The notes under the pieces were generated by a model that worked only from the letters and a program-made list of their open reading frames with translations, made no database searches and was not told the DNA's origin. Of a stretch of 64,000 bases of DNA, positions 11,286 to 24,930 are shown one piece after another. The stretch comes from Chenopodium formosanum (taxonomy: Eukaryota > Streptophyta > Magnoliopsida > Caryophyllales > Amaranthaceae). Position numbers and translations under genes: made by a program. Every line of letters starts with the position of its first letter. The first letter of the stretch is position 1. The stretch covers positions 7,612,501 through 7,676,500 of the forward strand of contig CM044860.1 of NCBI GenBank assembly GCA_024500155.1. The letters run 5' to 3'.

Positions 11286-13277
11286 CAGTATAGGTCCTAA
11301 ATCCTACTAGAACCTGTTTGAGGGAAGGAATATTTTAACTTATCCTTTCACTCCCAGTAAATTTGATCTATAAATAAAGTTACTAGTACTCCATATATTG
11401 AATTGACTTGTAAAAGTGTTGATTTAGTAGAGTTCTCCTTCTTTTACAAAAAAATTCTGGTATAAATTTGTACATTCTTGATACATGTGGTTTGCCTGGC
11501 TTTTGTAGCCTTCTTTTGGCAATAAAGATTTATTCATTAGGTACAAGCTAATTAAGTAGGGGAAGCACCACTAAACTCATGACAAAAGAATCAGTTAGCT
11601 CATTCTAGCAATATATAATAGTTCATTTATGAACAAGACTATATTAGTAATAATAAGTGGTTTGAACACCTTTCACAACTCTTAATAAGGCAACATATTA
11701 AACAAAAAACCAACATAGCTTAAGAACTTATTACCAATTTTAAAATTATCCAAGAACAATCAATCTTATAAATTATATGAGTAACATTTTTTCGTCTACA
11801 TAATTTGTTCTTTATAACCCTTTTTACACCAAAATATGTATAATGACGTTAAGATTTTGTAATAAATTAATGGAACCTAATACTTAAGAGCGAGGGCATT
11901 CATTAATTTTCACACCGTATCAAGTTGCCGCATAAAACTTATTGGTTAGTGATGATTAATCCAAAATAGATAATCTGTCAAAATTGGATGCTTGACAACA
12001 ATACAATCAAATTGGATGGGTTAGTTTGTATGTTAACGTCGTACAATATATTAGTTGTTTCTAGACTGAAGACAAATAAGAGAGCTAATAATATTGTTGT
12101 ATTTGATGAGTTCACAAATCACAAAACACAATTAAAAATAGATTAATGTCGTCTGCTTTGTATAGACAACAAAAAGATGATGTCGTATGCTTAAAGTTGG
12201 CCAAAATTGAAGAAATTGGCCCACTTGAAGATGGAGGAAACGTAGCAATTTTATTTTTACGGGTGCAATTTGAGTCTTTTCCCATATTTAAGAATTTCCA
12301 TTGATTAGCTTCAAAATTAAGTAAAGCGTTTTAATTAGGGTATTGAGCTAGTGGGTGAACCTTGGTTGGGAGATCCTTAATTAAAATTATATGAATCATT
12401 AATTGTCATTATGCATGTAATTGTCTAGTTATTTGTTGCCGCTTGTACATATGTTATATTGCCATGTGACGCCCTTCTTTTTTTAATTACCTTCACGTCA
12501 TGGTTTTCCCTTTTACGCCACCAAATACAAAACTGAAAAATTACAAGTACTGTATTATTAGTATATAGTATAGTATGTACAAAGCATTTTTTTTTTAAAA
12601 TTTGTGTATGTTTCTTCAAAGTACTTCGTACATATTTGATTTTTTGTTTTTTTTGAAAACCTTGTACATATTTGATGTTAGCCAATATTATAATGTTTTT
12701 TCTTCCTTTATTAGTTCTGTAGCGCAAATTAAGTGTAACATTTAAGTTTCGATAAAGTTATGACTTTCCATCTCGCTCTCTCCTTAATTGATCATTACGA
12801 ATTTTCGACCGTGAGCAAAGTATTTCATTTCTTCAATTCTTCTTAACGTATATGATATGTCGTGTTTTCCTTATAATGATGTCATTTTAATGTTACGGAA
12901 TAGAAAGAATTGGTAGAGAGGGGGACAACCGAAGAATTTAATAATAACGGAAGGGCAAGTACACTACTACATACATGATACATACATACATACTATCATA
13001 TGATATGAGATGGTATGAATCATATGATACTTTATCAATTGATGATTTGGATTTGATTGGCCGGTGATCGCATGTTAGAAAGGAGGAAAAGAAGAATTAA
13101 ATGACAAATTAATTGGTTTTGATTAGATTATGTTGCAGTTCAGGAAAAACCAATCAAAAACCATGCCGATAATATTATTGGAGATTATGGAAAGCACATG
13201 GCCAGCCAGTTTCTAAGAAGACATTGTCCTTTCGTTGCTTAATTTAGGCATTTAACTATTAGTATATATATATTTGT

Positions 13278-13322
13278 ATATTGTTGGAAGTTTGATAAAA
13301 AAAAAAATATTGTTGGAAGTTT
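13278..13322. repeat. 16-bp direct repeat flanking GAT plus an A run
   Basis: ATATTGTTGGAAGTTT occurs at 13278-13293 and 13307-13322, separated only by GAT and a run of A. The arrangement looks like a target-site duplication around an almost completely truncated poly(A) retro-insertion. Confidence 0.6.
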
Positions 13323-16300
13323 AATTAGTTACTCCGTATTAAAGTATCCATTATTCCCTGATTCATAATTATATAAAGTAATTTTAAGTCAACAAAATTT
13401 GATTTAAATTGTAATTATATCAAAAGTATCAGAATACATTTTTATGCGTTAATTAAATTATGATATTGTATTATTTGACACTAATAAATTTATGGCTGTG
13501 CTCTAATATTGTATTACATATTCACAGATGAATGATAAAACTAAATCGAAATTTAGAGAAAATTTACAATTTTTTTTTAAAAATTATTTATAGAGGATTT
13601 AATTAATGATTTGAGGTACATTATTGTGGTAGTACGAATTGAAACATTGAGGTAATTATTAATAGTGCAGTGATTTGTGACATTAATGAGGGGCATACTA
13701 CGTAATATCATGTTCGATATATTGTCGTTGATGAATTGCCGCTAGTCCACAAGATGTCCATCATGTGACTAATTAGTTGGAAAGTTCAAATTAAAGGGCT
13801 TAAAAAATAAAGCAGATTAATTGTTTTGTCTATCAACTTTCTAATAGCAACGTCGGTATTAATGAATCGTTAGATTAATTAGTTTATTGATAATTTAAAA
13901 TTTTACTTAGGATTGTTTTTTATTTAGAAGATCGCGATATTGTTAGTTGAACTGATTAAGCTTCAGATTATGCAACTCGTGGATCTTTAAAAGTAATAAT
14001 ATAGACCTAATATTATGTATTGAGGTTTTTTTTTTTGCATAATTATGGGAACAATTGCAATGTATTCACCAAAAACTAACACTCAAGTCAATTAGATCGT
14101 TATAAATCTTATAATAGTCTATTTATCCTCTTCATTTCTCCACTACACTCTTAAGTTAGGATACGAAAATCATATGGGAGCTTATTATTAGAAACAAATT
14201 AAACGAATGTAAAGTACATTAGTCCTTTGAAATAATAGAACTCCATTCGAACTATCATTAGTGAAGTCCACAAGCCTTTAATTTTCTTGATTAAGAAGTT
14301 AAATAGTTAATACAAAAACTTGCTTTCATGATCCAATGATAAAAGTGCTTTTACAAAGAGTAAAAAAAGCTGAAAAAGAAGCGATTACTTGGACTTTTGA
14401 ACAAAGATACTAGTAAATAAATGATGATGATCAAGAACGCAAGTGTTAATTTCTTAATATTGTTTGTTGAAAGCAACATTGGCGTTGTAATTTCCAAATT
14501 CAAATATCGATTAATTAAAATGTAGATTATAGTTAAGTAGTGTTACATTATTGTCATATGCCCGGAGGTTAGCTAATTCATTTTTTTCACTAAGAAAAGA
14601 TAGTAGATTATAACTTGCGAGTTTTATCGTACAAGCCAAAAAAAAAAGAAATTACGAAAAACATTTATGTAAGATAAGAAAAATATCGTACATAGAAAAA
14701 TACAGAGTAACATAAAGGAGGATTAACTTACAAGCATAATTATAATGAACTAGTCAATTGGTTGTAGGTTTAGAGATTTGTTCATTGAGATTTTATGCTC
14801 AGACTCCTTCGAGTTTGCGACAACAATATTTAAAAGGAAAAACTTTAACTTGATGCCTGACCTAACACTTACAAAGTTACGAGTTTATTAATTACTTTTA
14901 GTACATGTTTTAGCTTTTGTAAAGGTTTATAAGACTTATAACCACAGTTCACACCACTTTGAACATGGACTTTAACTAAAATTAAGGGAAGAGTTAAGTA
15001 CGTACTTAAATTCTTATTAATTACTTTTATTTTGGTTGGACAATTTTGTGATGACATAAAATTTTCAACATTTTATTACATATTACATAATTCTCATTAG
15101 TTTTATATGATGTCCTTTCATTAATACAAACATTAATTTGAATGCATCAACATGAATGAAGTTTGTAGAAATAATAAATTAAGCAGTCAATTCTTTTACA
15201 TTGAATAAATTTACGCTTGCATCATAGTTAAAATGACGTGATATATTATTACTATGACTCGATGAAGACCAAGTTAACAATTAACTTATACCTAGAGTTA
15301 AACTTTGGACAAAAATTAGAGTAAAGATTTATGGTCTCTTATAGTAATAATTTTTAGTATTGTCTTAGTCAATTTTCCGTACTAGTTATCATCAAGGTTA
15401 CCCTATCGATCTATCTTTATTTGTATATTTTTTGAGGAATATCTTTATTTTGTATACATCATTTCTCTTTTAGAAATGTTTTGATGTCGAATTTCCAGTA
15501 AAATTTCTTTTCGAAATAAGTGAGAGGAGGAAAATGATACATTTATTAAAAAGATTGTTTTAGTAGCATTATGGTTTTTTTTTTTTTTTATTTATTTATT
15601 TATTTTTTTTTTTTATAAATTTTTAATATGTCAAGTTTGTTTGTTTTTTTTTTTTTTTTTTTTTTTTAAATATGCCAAGTTTAAGGCACATACACACGTA
15701 CTACATATATACAATAATTTCTATGGTGAGCAATAAGCCACTTGAGATAAGCATGTACACAACCTTAGTTTGCTTCACTTTTCTAAGCATTATTATAGAA
15801 GGCCAACAAATCAAATGACGCATGCCAAATGCCAATAACATAAAAAAACAAACATTATGATAAATATCTATTATACAATAATTAATACTGTAATTTAAAA
15901 TGTAAGTATATACTTAAATTAGGCCTTCAAAATCAATTCCACAAGCAAACTATTAAAATATAGAAAAATAAAATATGTTATGAGCCCACTTTTTCTAATT
16001 AATACAATAACTCTAAACAAAAATAGCACGCATATGGTACAGATTACTTGATTAGCAACTTGTTAACTACTTTTGTAGTTTGTTTTAAATGGCTAAATAA
16101 ACCATATCTTAAATTGAAATAACATATTTTTGAAAAGAAAAAAGGGCATTAATTATGAATATAAATATAAAATTGTGGTCCTTTAATACAAATGGCAATT
16201 ACAAGAAGAATTAGAGATCAAAATAGCAAAACCTCAATATCATGCTGATCAATGGCATGACATAAATAGTCATATAAAATAAGGGTATTAATAATTTTAT

Positions 16301-18104
16301 ATTCTTTTAGGGATGATTGGTTACTAGCATATATGCACTAATTATTATTACTAACACTGCCTTTGATAAAGTTTGTTTTGTAAGCATTGGAAAATGATTT
16401 GTCTGTTGTAAATGAAAGAAGCAAGACAAGCAAAGCATTCCACCAGAGAAGGCTAATGATCAATGTTAAGTTATTTTACATTCCACTAACAAGGTTACGA
16501 GTTTAATTCTCATACGGAGTAGTACATATATGATGTACAGAATTTTAGGTATAACTCATAACAAAGCTATTATGTGAGGGCATGGATGAATATTACATTC
16601 CAAGACCAAAAATTATTACTGTAAAAAAAAAAAAAAAAAAAAAAAAATTGTTTATGGAATACTCTTTCTCACATTCAATTATAACATTAGACAAGTTTAT
16701 CAATTTGTAAACGATTTTTTAAAAAGAAAAAAATCATAAATTACCAAAGTTGGAGAAAAAGGAATACTTATTAGTGAAGTCTAGATAGATACATTAAAGG
16801 TTTTTTTTTTGTTTGGTGAAGAAAATGGTCAATAAAGTTTATAGGAAGTCTTTGATCACTTAGTCGTACAAGTAGGATGGTAGTACGGAACTATATGCAT
16901 TGATGATGAAGCCAATAAAGTAAGTGTATGTCCACACAGGGGTGTATGTTTTGAAACTTGGGGAAGAAAATCACTACATAGACGATGACAAATGAGCCCT
17001 TAACGTAACCTTTGAAACTTGTTCAATTAGTAAATGAGTCCAAAGTGATAACTGCTATCTGGTACGCGACCATGCATACAACTCACTGGAAATTTTCAGG
17101 TGACCAGAATTGATTTACTGATGATTGTTATGACAAAAAGCTGAAGACTAATGAGGAAAGATTATGTAAATGCTGTCACGTAAATGGCTAATAGATTAAC
17201 AGATTAACACGATCAAATGAATGAAAAAGGGCATTTGATAGTTGATTCTTCCTAGATCTATTGGCTACTTGCTCATTATAAAGAAAAGTATTGATAGGAT
17301 TTTTAACACGGTAGTCTAATTGCATTGGTTGTTTAAATCAACAAAAATTGTGATGCTTGACTAGGGTGAAGTGTTTTCATCTAATACAACAAGGCACTCC
17401 GAATTTTTGTTTACTGTGTAGAATACATCCGATGTGTATACCCCTGTCTGGAAATAATTGTTACAATGTCTAGGCCCCTAATAATAGTAGATGAGTATTG
17501 ATATCAATATCAAATAGTATCACAAGAAATAACCGTTTATCTTGTGATGTTTAAGCTATTCATATACTTAATGCTTCGAAAGAAGCTCCTGTTCTATGAT
17601 GCTTTAATTCAAAACAAAATTGAGATACTCTGCATTCCCCTGCTGTCTCTGAGTCAAGTTCAAGGAAATTCTCATATCATAAAATTTAATACTTGAGGGA
17701 AAAAAAACAAATTAAGAATGATACTATACAACATGACAACTTTCAATTATGCAGGTTATACTGTATTCTGAAACTTTGCTGTTCAAAGGATCACTTCAAA
17801 CTTTAAGTAACACTATAGAATGCAATCACTGCTAATATGACTTCCCTATGATTAAGAATTTCAAAGTGAAATATGTTGGAATGTAAACTATATTTTGATC
17901 GTAACACTTCCTGTTTATTATCTACTGCTTCGTAACTAGTCTGGATCCTAACAGATGTAGTGTAATGGATATGCCGTTTATATGGAAGACTCATCATGTC
18001 TAAGCTGAATGAAGGCCTTCCTTCCCAGGCCTTACTTATAGTCTGCTGAATGCTGATAATGTCGGAGATGTATCCAAACAGCTCAGATATAAAATTTGAA
18101 GCTA

Positions 18105-20247
18105 TCATCTGATGTTCAGGTCTGAATGGAGAAGAGCAGCGTCTTTCACAAAAGGGATACTGGAATATTCACCAGCAAGAGCACATCTCATGCTCTCCAA
18201 CACTGTAACCAAAAAGAAAAATGTGGCAGCAGACCAAAAATGTGGAGGGAAGAACCGCGAGGGGAACCAATTGCTTGATATCCCAATCGCCTGCACCAAA
18301 CTCCCTAGCAATACTGCTGTAATAACATGAAATCTGAAGAAATGAGGCCACTCTTTCTGCCTTACTATCCAGAAGTAAAACATGATAGGGTAACATGACA
18401 GGAAAAACTTGGGGAGTGCTAAGAGGGAGCTGTGCAACGGAAATACTAAGTTATCAAAGTTTTCGAGGAATGGTGGAGGGTTATTGGTAGGGTGAGCATA
18501 GACCCAAGTGAGCTGGTCTAGGAAGTTCATCAGATATGGCAAACATGCCAAAGATCTCCACCACCATTTTGGTTTCTCTGACATTTTCGGGTATGGTGGG
18601 AGACTGAAGAGTGTGTCCTTTGATGCCCTTGGGAGATAGGAGCCTCTTTTCAAAGGTGAAAATGAGAGATTTTGCAAAAGGCTACCATCATTTAATTGCT
18701 TGTTGATTGCTAATGGTGCTGAGAAAGCAGCAACACGCAAAGGGCAAGCTGAAAGAATTCAGTTAATCAATCAGTAACTTCTTTGTAATAGAAGAGTTTC
18801 CTCCAACTGAACAACAATTTAGGCAACGATAACAATTCAACTTAATGATAACAAAAACTGAAAAAGAACTTCAGTGTTCTAATAAGCATTGAGTGGAAAA
18901 TGTCATGAGAAACCCATATACAAAAATTAACTGTCATTCTATGTATAAGCTAAGTGATGATCTTTTCAGGACCAATTCATTCGATATAGTTATATTGTTT
19001 TCAAGATACTGAAGAGATTAGTGAAATGGGTTTTGATTGCTATGAAGTTAGCTTCAGGTACAGCCTTAAAAATGCTTCACAAAATATAATATACAGATAG
19101 ATAGAAACTAAAGTATGGTTAGACAGCAAGTAATTACTCACCCTTAATCTTCAATCTTGGAACCTCCATATGATCAGGACAAACAGGCTGTCTAACCTCT
19201 ACATGATCACGATGAATAGGCTGTCTATATCGGTAATTAAGAACTGCCGGTGCATAGAAGCATGGCTGTGCTATCACACCTGCGACAGAGCATTAAACAC
19301 AAAGTATAGTAAGAAAAAATGATGGGAAGCTAAATACAGAGGAATTTAAATTACAATGATCATCTTGTACTCCGGTACTCCCTCGTGTTTACGGTAGGAA
19401 CATCATTTAGAGACGAGGGTACTAATTTACAATCTTCCAATTCAAGTTAACTGACATAAACCTTACTCATAATACCATCAAACTGCCAAATTTCTACTAT
19501 ATAAAGAGTTGAATACACATATTATCAATCAAACAGAAAACAGGAGAAACATTATCCTAGCACACTCTTCAAACAATGAATTTTCCAATTTCAAAAAAAG
19601 GGAAAGAAAAAAAAACACACACGTGATTTGTCTTCAACCTATCTTCCAATTAGCATAAACTGATTGTACATTTTAATGAATATTATAGAATGAAGTAAAT
19701 CCCACTAAGACGAAAACTTGACACTTTTACATTTCAATCATTTTCCTCATACTTGTGCTTTTCGACCATTTCCATATCAATAAAGGTTTTCGAGTTTATC
19801 TCCTTGATAAACAATCGCAATTGAAGGTTCCGAAGCTATCCATAACTATCATAAAGTTCTAAGGGAGAAATCTAATCAAGTGCAAAAAATGCAAAAACCT
19901 AAAATCTTCCATACATTTTTTTTCAGAATATAAAATCGCATTATGCAGACATATGGAAATGAAAATCTACAATAATTACACAACTATAATATACCAAGAA
20001 ATCTTAATTCAAATATTAATAACAGATTTTTCCATAAAATAAGATGTTTATCATAAAAGTAACCCTATGACAAAATAATCGTAATACAAAAATAAAAACA
20101 TAGAAATAAAATTACATCGACAAAAACAACTTATTTCGTTCATAGCATCAAAAAAAAAAACAATTGGATACTACGATACATTTCAAGAAGAAAATATTAA
20201 AGAAACAAATAAAAAAAAAGCAAAAAAACAAAGAATTTACCTTGCAT
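18105..20247 (-). CDS. TIC20: TIC20-family plastid inner-envelope translocon protein (TIC20-I/IV clade)
   Basis: Spliced model, minus strand: 20247-20241, 19279-19142, 18748-18105, giving 262 residues. Exon 1 contributes only ATG CAA G; the donor GTAAAT and acceptors CGCAG and TTTCAG keep the phase, so the N-terminus reads MQGVIAQPCFYAPAVLNYRY. Residues up to about 105 are basic, polar and acid-poor, as in a plastid transit peptide. The mature part begins near KWWWRSLACLPYLM and keeps TIC20 hallmarks: KEWPHFFRFHV, FWSAATFFFLVTVLESMRCAL and SIPFVKDAA, with four hydrophobic spans. TIC20 forms the core of the inner-envelope protein channel. Alternatives such as the shorter TIC20-II/V proteins fit less well because they lack this long basic N-terminus. 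The 3' UTR runs into about 17.8 kb. Confidence 0.9.
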
Positions 20248-20490
20248 TTTCTCGAAATTTGACAATTTACAAGAATGTGAAGAAATCTGTACTCAAGTTT
20301 AACGGAGGATTTATTTCGAGTATCCTCCGATGAAACGAGAGAGAGAAACTTGAACCCTGTTTTTTTTTTTTTTTTATTTGGAATGCTTTTTTCTAGAATC
20401 TGAGAATTTGCTTGGAGAAGGGTTTTTCACTTTTTCTATTTTCTACATTTTTGTAGAAATTGGGCTGGGTCCACTTTTGATTTGGGTTAA

Positions 20491-20512
20491 TGGGCCGTAT
20501 ATTTTAGGGTTT
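20491..20512 (-). promoter_or_regulatory. Site II element plus telo-box in the TIC20 promoter
   Basis: On the minus strand, AAACCCTA (telo-box) is followed a few bases later by GGCCCA (site II). This pair, about 245-265 bp upstream of the ATG, is common in plant genes for ribosomal, mitochondrial and plastid housekeeping proteins and fits constitutive, growth-linked expression of TIC20. Confidence 0.55.
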
Positions 20513-20948
20513 GGACTGAGTTGGTTGAATTTGGGAGGAATTTTCAACCCTTTGTAAACTAGTGGATGTTCAACATGGTAAAAGGATAATCATTGTATAC
20601 TAGTCATTGTGATTATGACCCATCCAATAATGATATGTTCATATGAATATTCAAAGTCATAAACAATGCAATGTCAATTTTGTGGATGTATACTCTAGTG
20701 GTAATTGACATTTGGGAATATGCAATCAAATTTTATTTTTATCATTGTGTTCATACTATTTGTCAAAAACAAAGTATATTTCATCATATGTCCACGACAA
20801 AATCCAAAGAGGATGAAGAATCTTAACATGGAAATGTGATAGATAGACTATCAAAAGTAGGTTTAAACGTAAAATAATAGCTCAATATAATCCAAACCAT
20901 GAGTATTGTTTTGGATCTTTCTTAGAGGCCGATTAGAGAAATATTATA

Positions 20949-21193
20949 CTCCCTCCGCTTTAAAATAAATGCTCCACTTTGACTTTTTGCACTATTCACA
21001 TAATTTACTTTGACCAATGCTAGTGATTTATACCTAAGAAAAAATAGTTTTATTTGTGAATGTTTGTTAAACTATCTCAATGTGTGGTTTCAAGTATTAA
21101 CTTCATAGATTATATTTATTGATTCATGGCCATACTTCTACATTGACATACATGTCCAATTAAAATTGGGTTTTTATTTTGAAATAGATGAAG
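20949..21193 (+). mobile_element. Stowaway-like MITE, diverged
   Basis: Starts CTCCCTCCGCTTTAAAATAA after TA at 20947 and ends with an imperfect inverted copy (TTATTTTGAAATAGATGAAG) before TA at 21194. The length, about 245 bp, and the TA flanks fit Stowaway elements. Confidence 0.6.
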
Positions 21194-21330
21194 TAACAAT
21201 ATCTCTAAAATGAAGCTAAAACAAAGATGTAGACCTAATCAAACCAAGCTTGATCCATTAGCACGATCTAAAAAAAACTCAAGTTTTGACAACTTGAAAG
21301 ATCTCGGCTCAATCCGATTTTAGCCCCAGA

Positions 21331-22717
21331 TAGCTGTCAAAAGCTGACCCGACCCGAAATACCGACCCTAACCCTAACCCGTCTGAACCCGAAAAAAATG
21401 GTGACCCGAACCCGACCTAACCCGACCTGAAACCAACCCTAGACCCGAGTTGACCCGAGTATTTGAGACCCGAACCCGACCATGAACCGACCTAGAGAGG
21501 ACCCGACCCGAATGTGACCCGTAAATTATTGACCTGAACCGAACCCGACTCGAACCCGAGAATGACCCAAACCCGATTTAACCCGTCAAAACCCGAATTC
21601 AACCCGACCTGTTACTAACCCGACCCGTTCCTAACCCGACTCGATTTTAAACCCGACCCGAAATAAACCCGACTTGTTATTGACCCGACCCAAATTCAAC
21701 CCGACTTGTTATTGACCCGACCCGAATTTAAACTCGACCTATTAGTCTATTACTAACCCGAATTTTAGGATTTAGAAATTTTTAGGATAAAAAGAGTACT
21801 CCGTATTGACTATTGAGTTTCAGGCTTTTTTTCAATTTATTAACATGGATTCCAATTATAAAACAAAAGTGGCCTTTCTCATCTTACTTGACTTATCTCT
21901 TACATAATCCTCGTCAAAGAAAAACTGAACTGGATAGCAGCAAAAAAAAAAAAAAAAAAAAAAAAATTAAACAAAAAAAAAATACACGGGACCCAGACAA
22001 TAGCAAGTCTTTCTCATCTTACTTGACTTATCTTTTTTTTTATTATTATTATTTTTTTTAAGGGAATTCAAATTTTTGACTTGAACCACACCCGAGACCG
22101 ACTTGGAAATGACCCGACGTGATTATAACCTGCAAATTATTGACTTGCCAATTTGAACTCGAGAATGACCAGATAAGTTTAAATGACCCAACTTGATTGT
22201 AACCCGCAAATTATTAACTAAACCCGACTTGAACCCAAGAATGACCCGACTTGGAAATGACTTGATTATAACCCGCAAGTTTTTGACTTGAAACGAACCC
22301 GACCCGAACCCGAGAATGACCCGACTTGATTATGACCCGCAAATTATTGACTTGAACCGACCCTGACTCAAACCCGATAATGACCCGACCTGATTATAAC
22401 CCGAAAATAATTGACTTGAATCGAACCCGACTCGAACCCGAACATGACCCTAACTCATTTAAACCCGTAAAAACCCGAATTTAACCCGACTTGTTTTTCA
22501 CCCGACCCGAATGTAACCCGACCTTTTATTGACCCGACCTAAACCCGACCCGAACCCGAAAAGATGTATGACCCGACGTGACCCGACTCAAGCATGACCC
22601 ATCCCAAACCCGACCCACATAGGTCTTGACATTAACCCATATTGACCCGACCCGAAATGACCCGACCCACACAAACCCGACTCAAACCCGACCCATTTAC
22701 CCGAATTGACAGCTCTA
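21331..22717. mobile_element. hAT-like non-autonomous element with a GACCCGA-rich interior
   Basis: The left end TAGCTGTCAA and the right end TTGACAGCTCTA are inverted copies of a TAGAGCTGTCAA terminus. The interior is almost entirely variants of AACCCGACCCGA and GACCTGA, in two blocks (21345-21770 and 22075-22700) split by a 300-bp AT-rich piece. The same terminal word and GGGTCGG-type interior recur at 44761-44935, where an 8-bp target-site duplication is clear. No clean duplication is seen here, so the hAT call rests on similarity to that copy. Confidence 0.55.
21874..22033. repeat. 25-bp direct repeat, spacing 135 bp
   Basis: CTTTCTCATCTTACTTGACT followed by TATCT occurs at 21874-21898 and again at 22009-22033. 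The interval contains a long A run (21941-21966). Either a local duplication or a decayed retro-insertion. Confidence 0.6.
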
Positions 22718-22719
22718 GC

Positions 22720-23470
22720 CATGATCACCTCTACAAGGATAGTACTGATTTTTATTGTAACTATTCTTTTTTGATCATTTTTATGAACCTCAAAGGAGAT
22801 AGTGCAAAAATGGTGCGGAAATTTAACCCAATTAGGTCATTTCGAAATAAGTCAATAATTCAATATATCAATGGTTAAAAGTGGGAGGTAACGCGTGTCG
22901 CGCACTCGTCGTAGAGAGGACGAAACGACCAAAAAAACAAAGAAACAAAGGCATCTCCATCCTCCAGTCTTCTCCACTCTCTTTCATAGACAAAAGCTGA
23001 CACTATGACAAAAACCCACAACCCTCATTTTTTAATTACCACATAAAACTCCATTTCTTTTTATATTTTACTTATTTCCTTACCTTATAAAAAGTAGAAA
23101 GATACTCTTATGAATAGTGTAATGCCAATTATACCTTTTAAAATGTGTATTTATATATAAACCCTCATTAATATGTACACGGTTTTTTAATGAATAGTAT
23201 TTGGACAATTATACCCCCTAAAATATTTAATTATGTACTTATTTGCTCTCATGCTTTAATGTTAGTTGTCTTGGATATTTATACTCATAAACATAGTTGT
23301 TTACATATTTTTTTGTCATTAATTATGTCGACAACTAAATTTGTGATTTTAAGACCAAGCCGAAAGAACTTCTAAATATGACTAGCTATGCACGCGCATC
23401 GCACGTTAGCTGCCCTATTATAAATCAAAATTAATTAAAATAAAGCAACCCAACTCAACCCCAAATAATA
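22720..23470. other. Intergenic region upstream of the RING-finger gene
   Basis: AT-rich, no coding content. A possible decayed Helitron 3' end (CTAG at 23382-23385 beside a GC-rich imperfect hairpin) is seen, but with no matching 5' end. Confidence 0.4.
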
Positions 23471-23484
23471 ATTAAAAATTAAAT

Positions 23485-23718
23485 AAAAAGTGAAGAAAGA
23501 GAGTGTGAAAAAGAAGTGGAATGGACCCACCTTTCCCTCTCAAAATGCACAATTCCCAAAGTCATCACCCCTCTTTCTCTTTCTCTCTCTCCTAAAAACT
23601 CCGTCTTTCTCCCCGGGAAATATTTCTCCCCTTTCATCCAAACAAAACCCACTTTCTCTCTCTTCAATTTCCGGTATTCGGCGTTTTGGTCTTTGTTTAT
23701 CAACCCTATATATTAAAG
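23485..23718 (+). other. Non-coding first exon (5' UTR) of the RING-finger gene
   Basis: A pyrimidine-rich leader (CCTCTTTCTCTTTCTCTCTC) ending at a consensus donor AAAG|GTACG. It would splice to the acceptor TTTCTGCAG at 26395, 88 bp before the ATG. A long leader intron after a CT-rich first exon is common in plant genes. The 5' boundary is approximate. Confidence 0.55.
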
Positions 23719-24229
23719 GTACGATTTTTATGTCTTTTTCTCTTTGTTGATTGTTGAATTCTTGGAAAAACCCTAACTTTTTGATGTAAAATGTGTTTAT
23801 TTCTGTGTTTGTTTATCAGGGGTATTGAAAGTTCTGATTTTTAGAAGGAATTTGTTTTGGGTTTTGTGTAATTTGATGTTAGTTTGAGTGGATGAGTTTC
23901 ATTTGAACTGATTTTGTTAGTGATTGGTTTGTTTGGTTGATAATTTGAATTGAATTACTGGAATGTTTATGGGATGAAATGAGTGAGATGTTTTTGGGGA
24001 TATTTTGGAAGTTTTGAGGTTAAGGGTAGTAATTAGAACTAATTTTTGGTGGAATTAGGCTTAAATGGATTGTTAGGATCAAGCTTGTTTGGTGAAGTCA
24101 TGTGTTTTTCCTTGTTGGGATGTTGGTGTTGATTACAGTAATTGCACTAAACCAGAATAGTTCATGAGAAATCATATTAGAAAGCTATGAGTTTGTGGGA
24201 AGCAATTGAGAGTGATGTTAGCCTAACCC

Positions 24230-24930
24230 TCTTTCACAAAATCCCCCAAATTAAAATATACGATGAAGAAGCGACAAGAAAAGCAAATTGCCATTTAGTG
24301 TATTTTGGCTGTGTCGAACAGAATCTTTATCATGACTTGTGAGTCACCAAAGGTGACATCGGAAATGTCAAAGGAAGAGTTCAGAGCAATGCTCAAACAA
24401 AGTTGATGGAAGTTTTGAACCTCAAATGTGAGTTTGAGTCTTTGAGATGCATAGGATGAAGAATAGTGAAGCGATAAAAGATCAAATTAGATAACTTGAT
24501 GAAACATTTTATAATGTGAGAGTTGTTGGTAAGATTTTTGTGAGTGTTTGAAAAATATGAGTATTAAGTTTCTCACTTGAAGACTTCAAAGATCTATCTA
24601 AAATAACCCTAGTAGAGTTAGTCATTGCCCTTAGTGTTGTAGACCAAAGGAGATCAATGAAGGAGGAAAAAAATTGGAGATAAATTTGAGGGATTTACTA
24701 GCTTAATCTTCATTTTCAGAAGGGAAAGGTAGTAAAGTGAAATGCAACCACTGACAATTGTCAAAACATTGGTCCATGAGGAAAAGGATTGTTGGCATTA
24801 GGGAAAACCAAATTTCTTTAAATGTCAAAATTTTGAGTATATAGTAAGGAATTGTAGTTCTGATAATGAGAGAGAAATTGTGGCACAAGTGGCCATGGAA
24901 GTTCTTGAATGGCTGGTGGTCATGTGCACA
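24230..24930 (+). pseudogene. Decayed Copia gag with zinc knuckle inside the leader intron
   Basis: The plus strand keeps scattered similarity to Copia gag between many stops and shifts: EMSKEEFRAMLKQS, then SEAIKDQI, DETFYNVRVVGKIFVSV, SLEDFKDLSKITLVELVIAL and DQRRSMKEE, which is the characteristic gag C-terminal block. About 100 bases on, a CCHC zinc-knuckle relic (FFKCQNFEYIVRNC) remains. No LTRs were found. The frame is too broken to be coding. Confidence 0.7.

Larger units (their letters stand above)
8871..17790. other. Long gene-poor AT-rich interval
   Basis: About 9 kb with no supportable gene. Short frames near 12425-12727 and 14869-15057 have no recognisable content. Visible landmarks are a GTTCAG-rich stretch at 11155-11285, a CATA-rich patch at 12970-13025, a flanked micro-insertion at 13278-13322, T runs at 15575-15668 and an A run at 16622-16647. 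TACTCCGTA motif copies lie at 13330 and 16513. Confidence 0.55.

Noticed and set aside
23382..23420. Possible Helitron 3' end (CTAG with GC-rich hairpin)
   Set aside because: The hairpin is imperfect and no matching TC 5' end was found.
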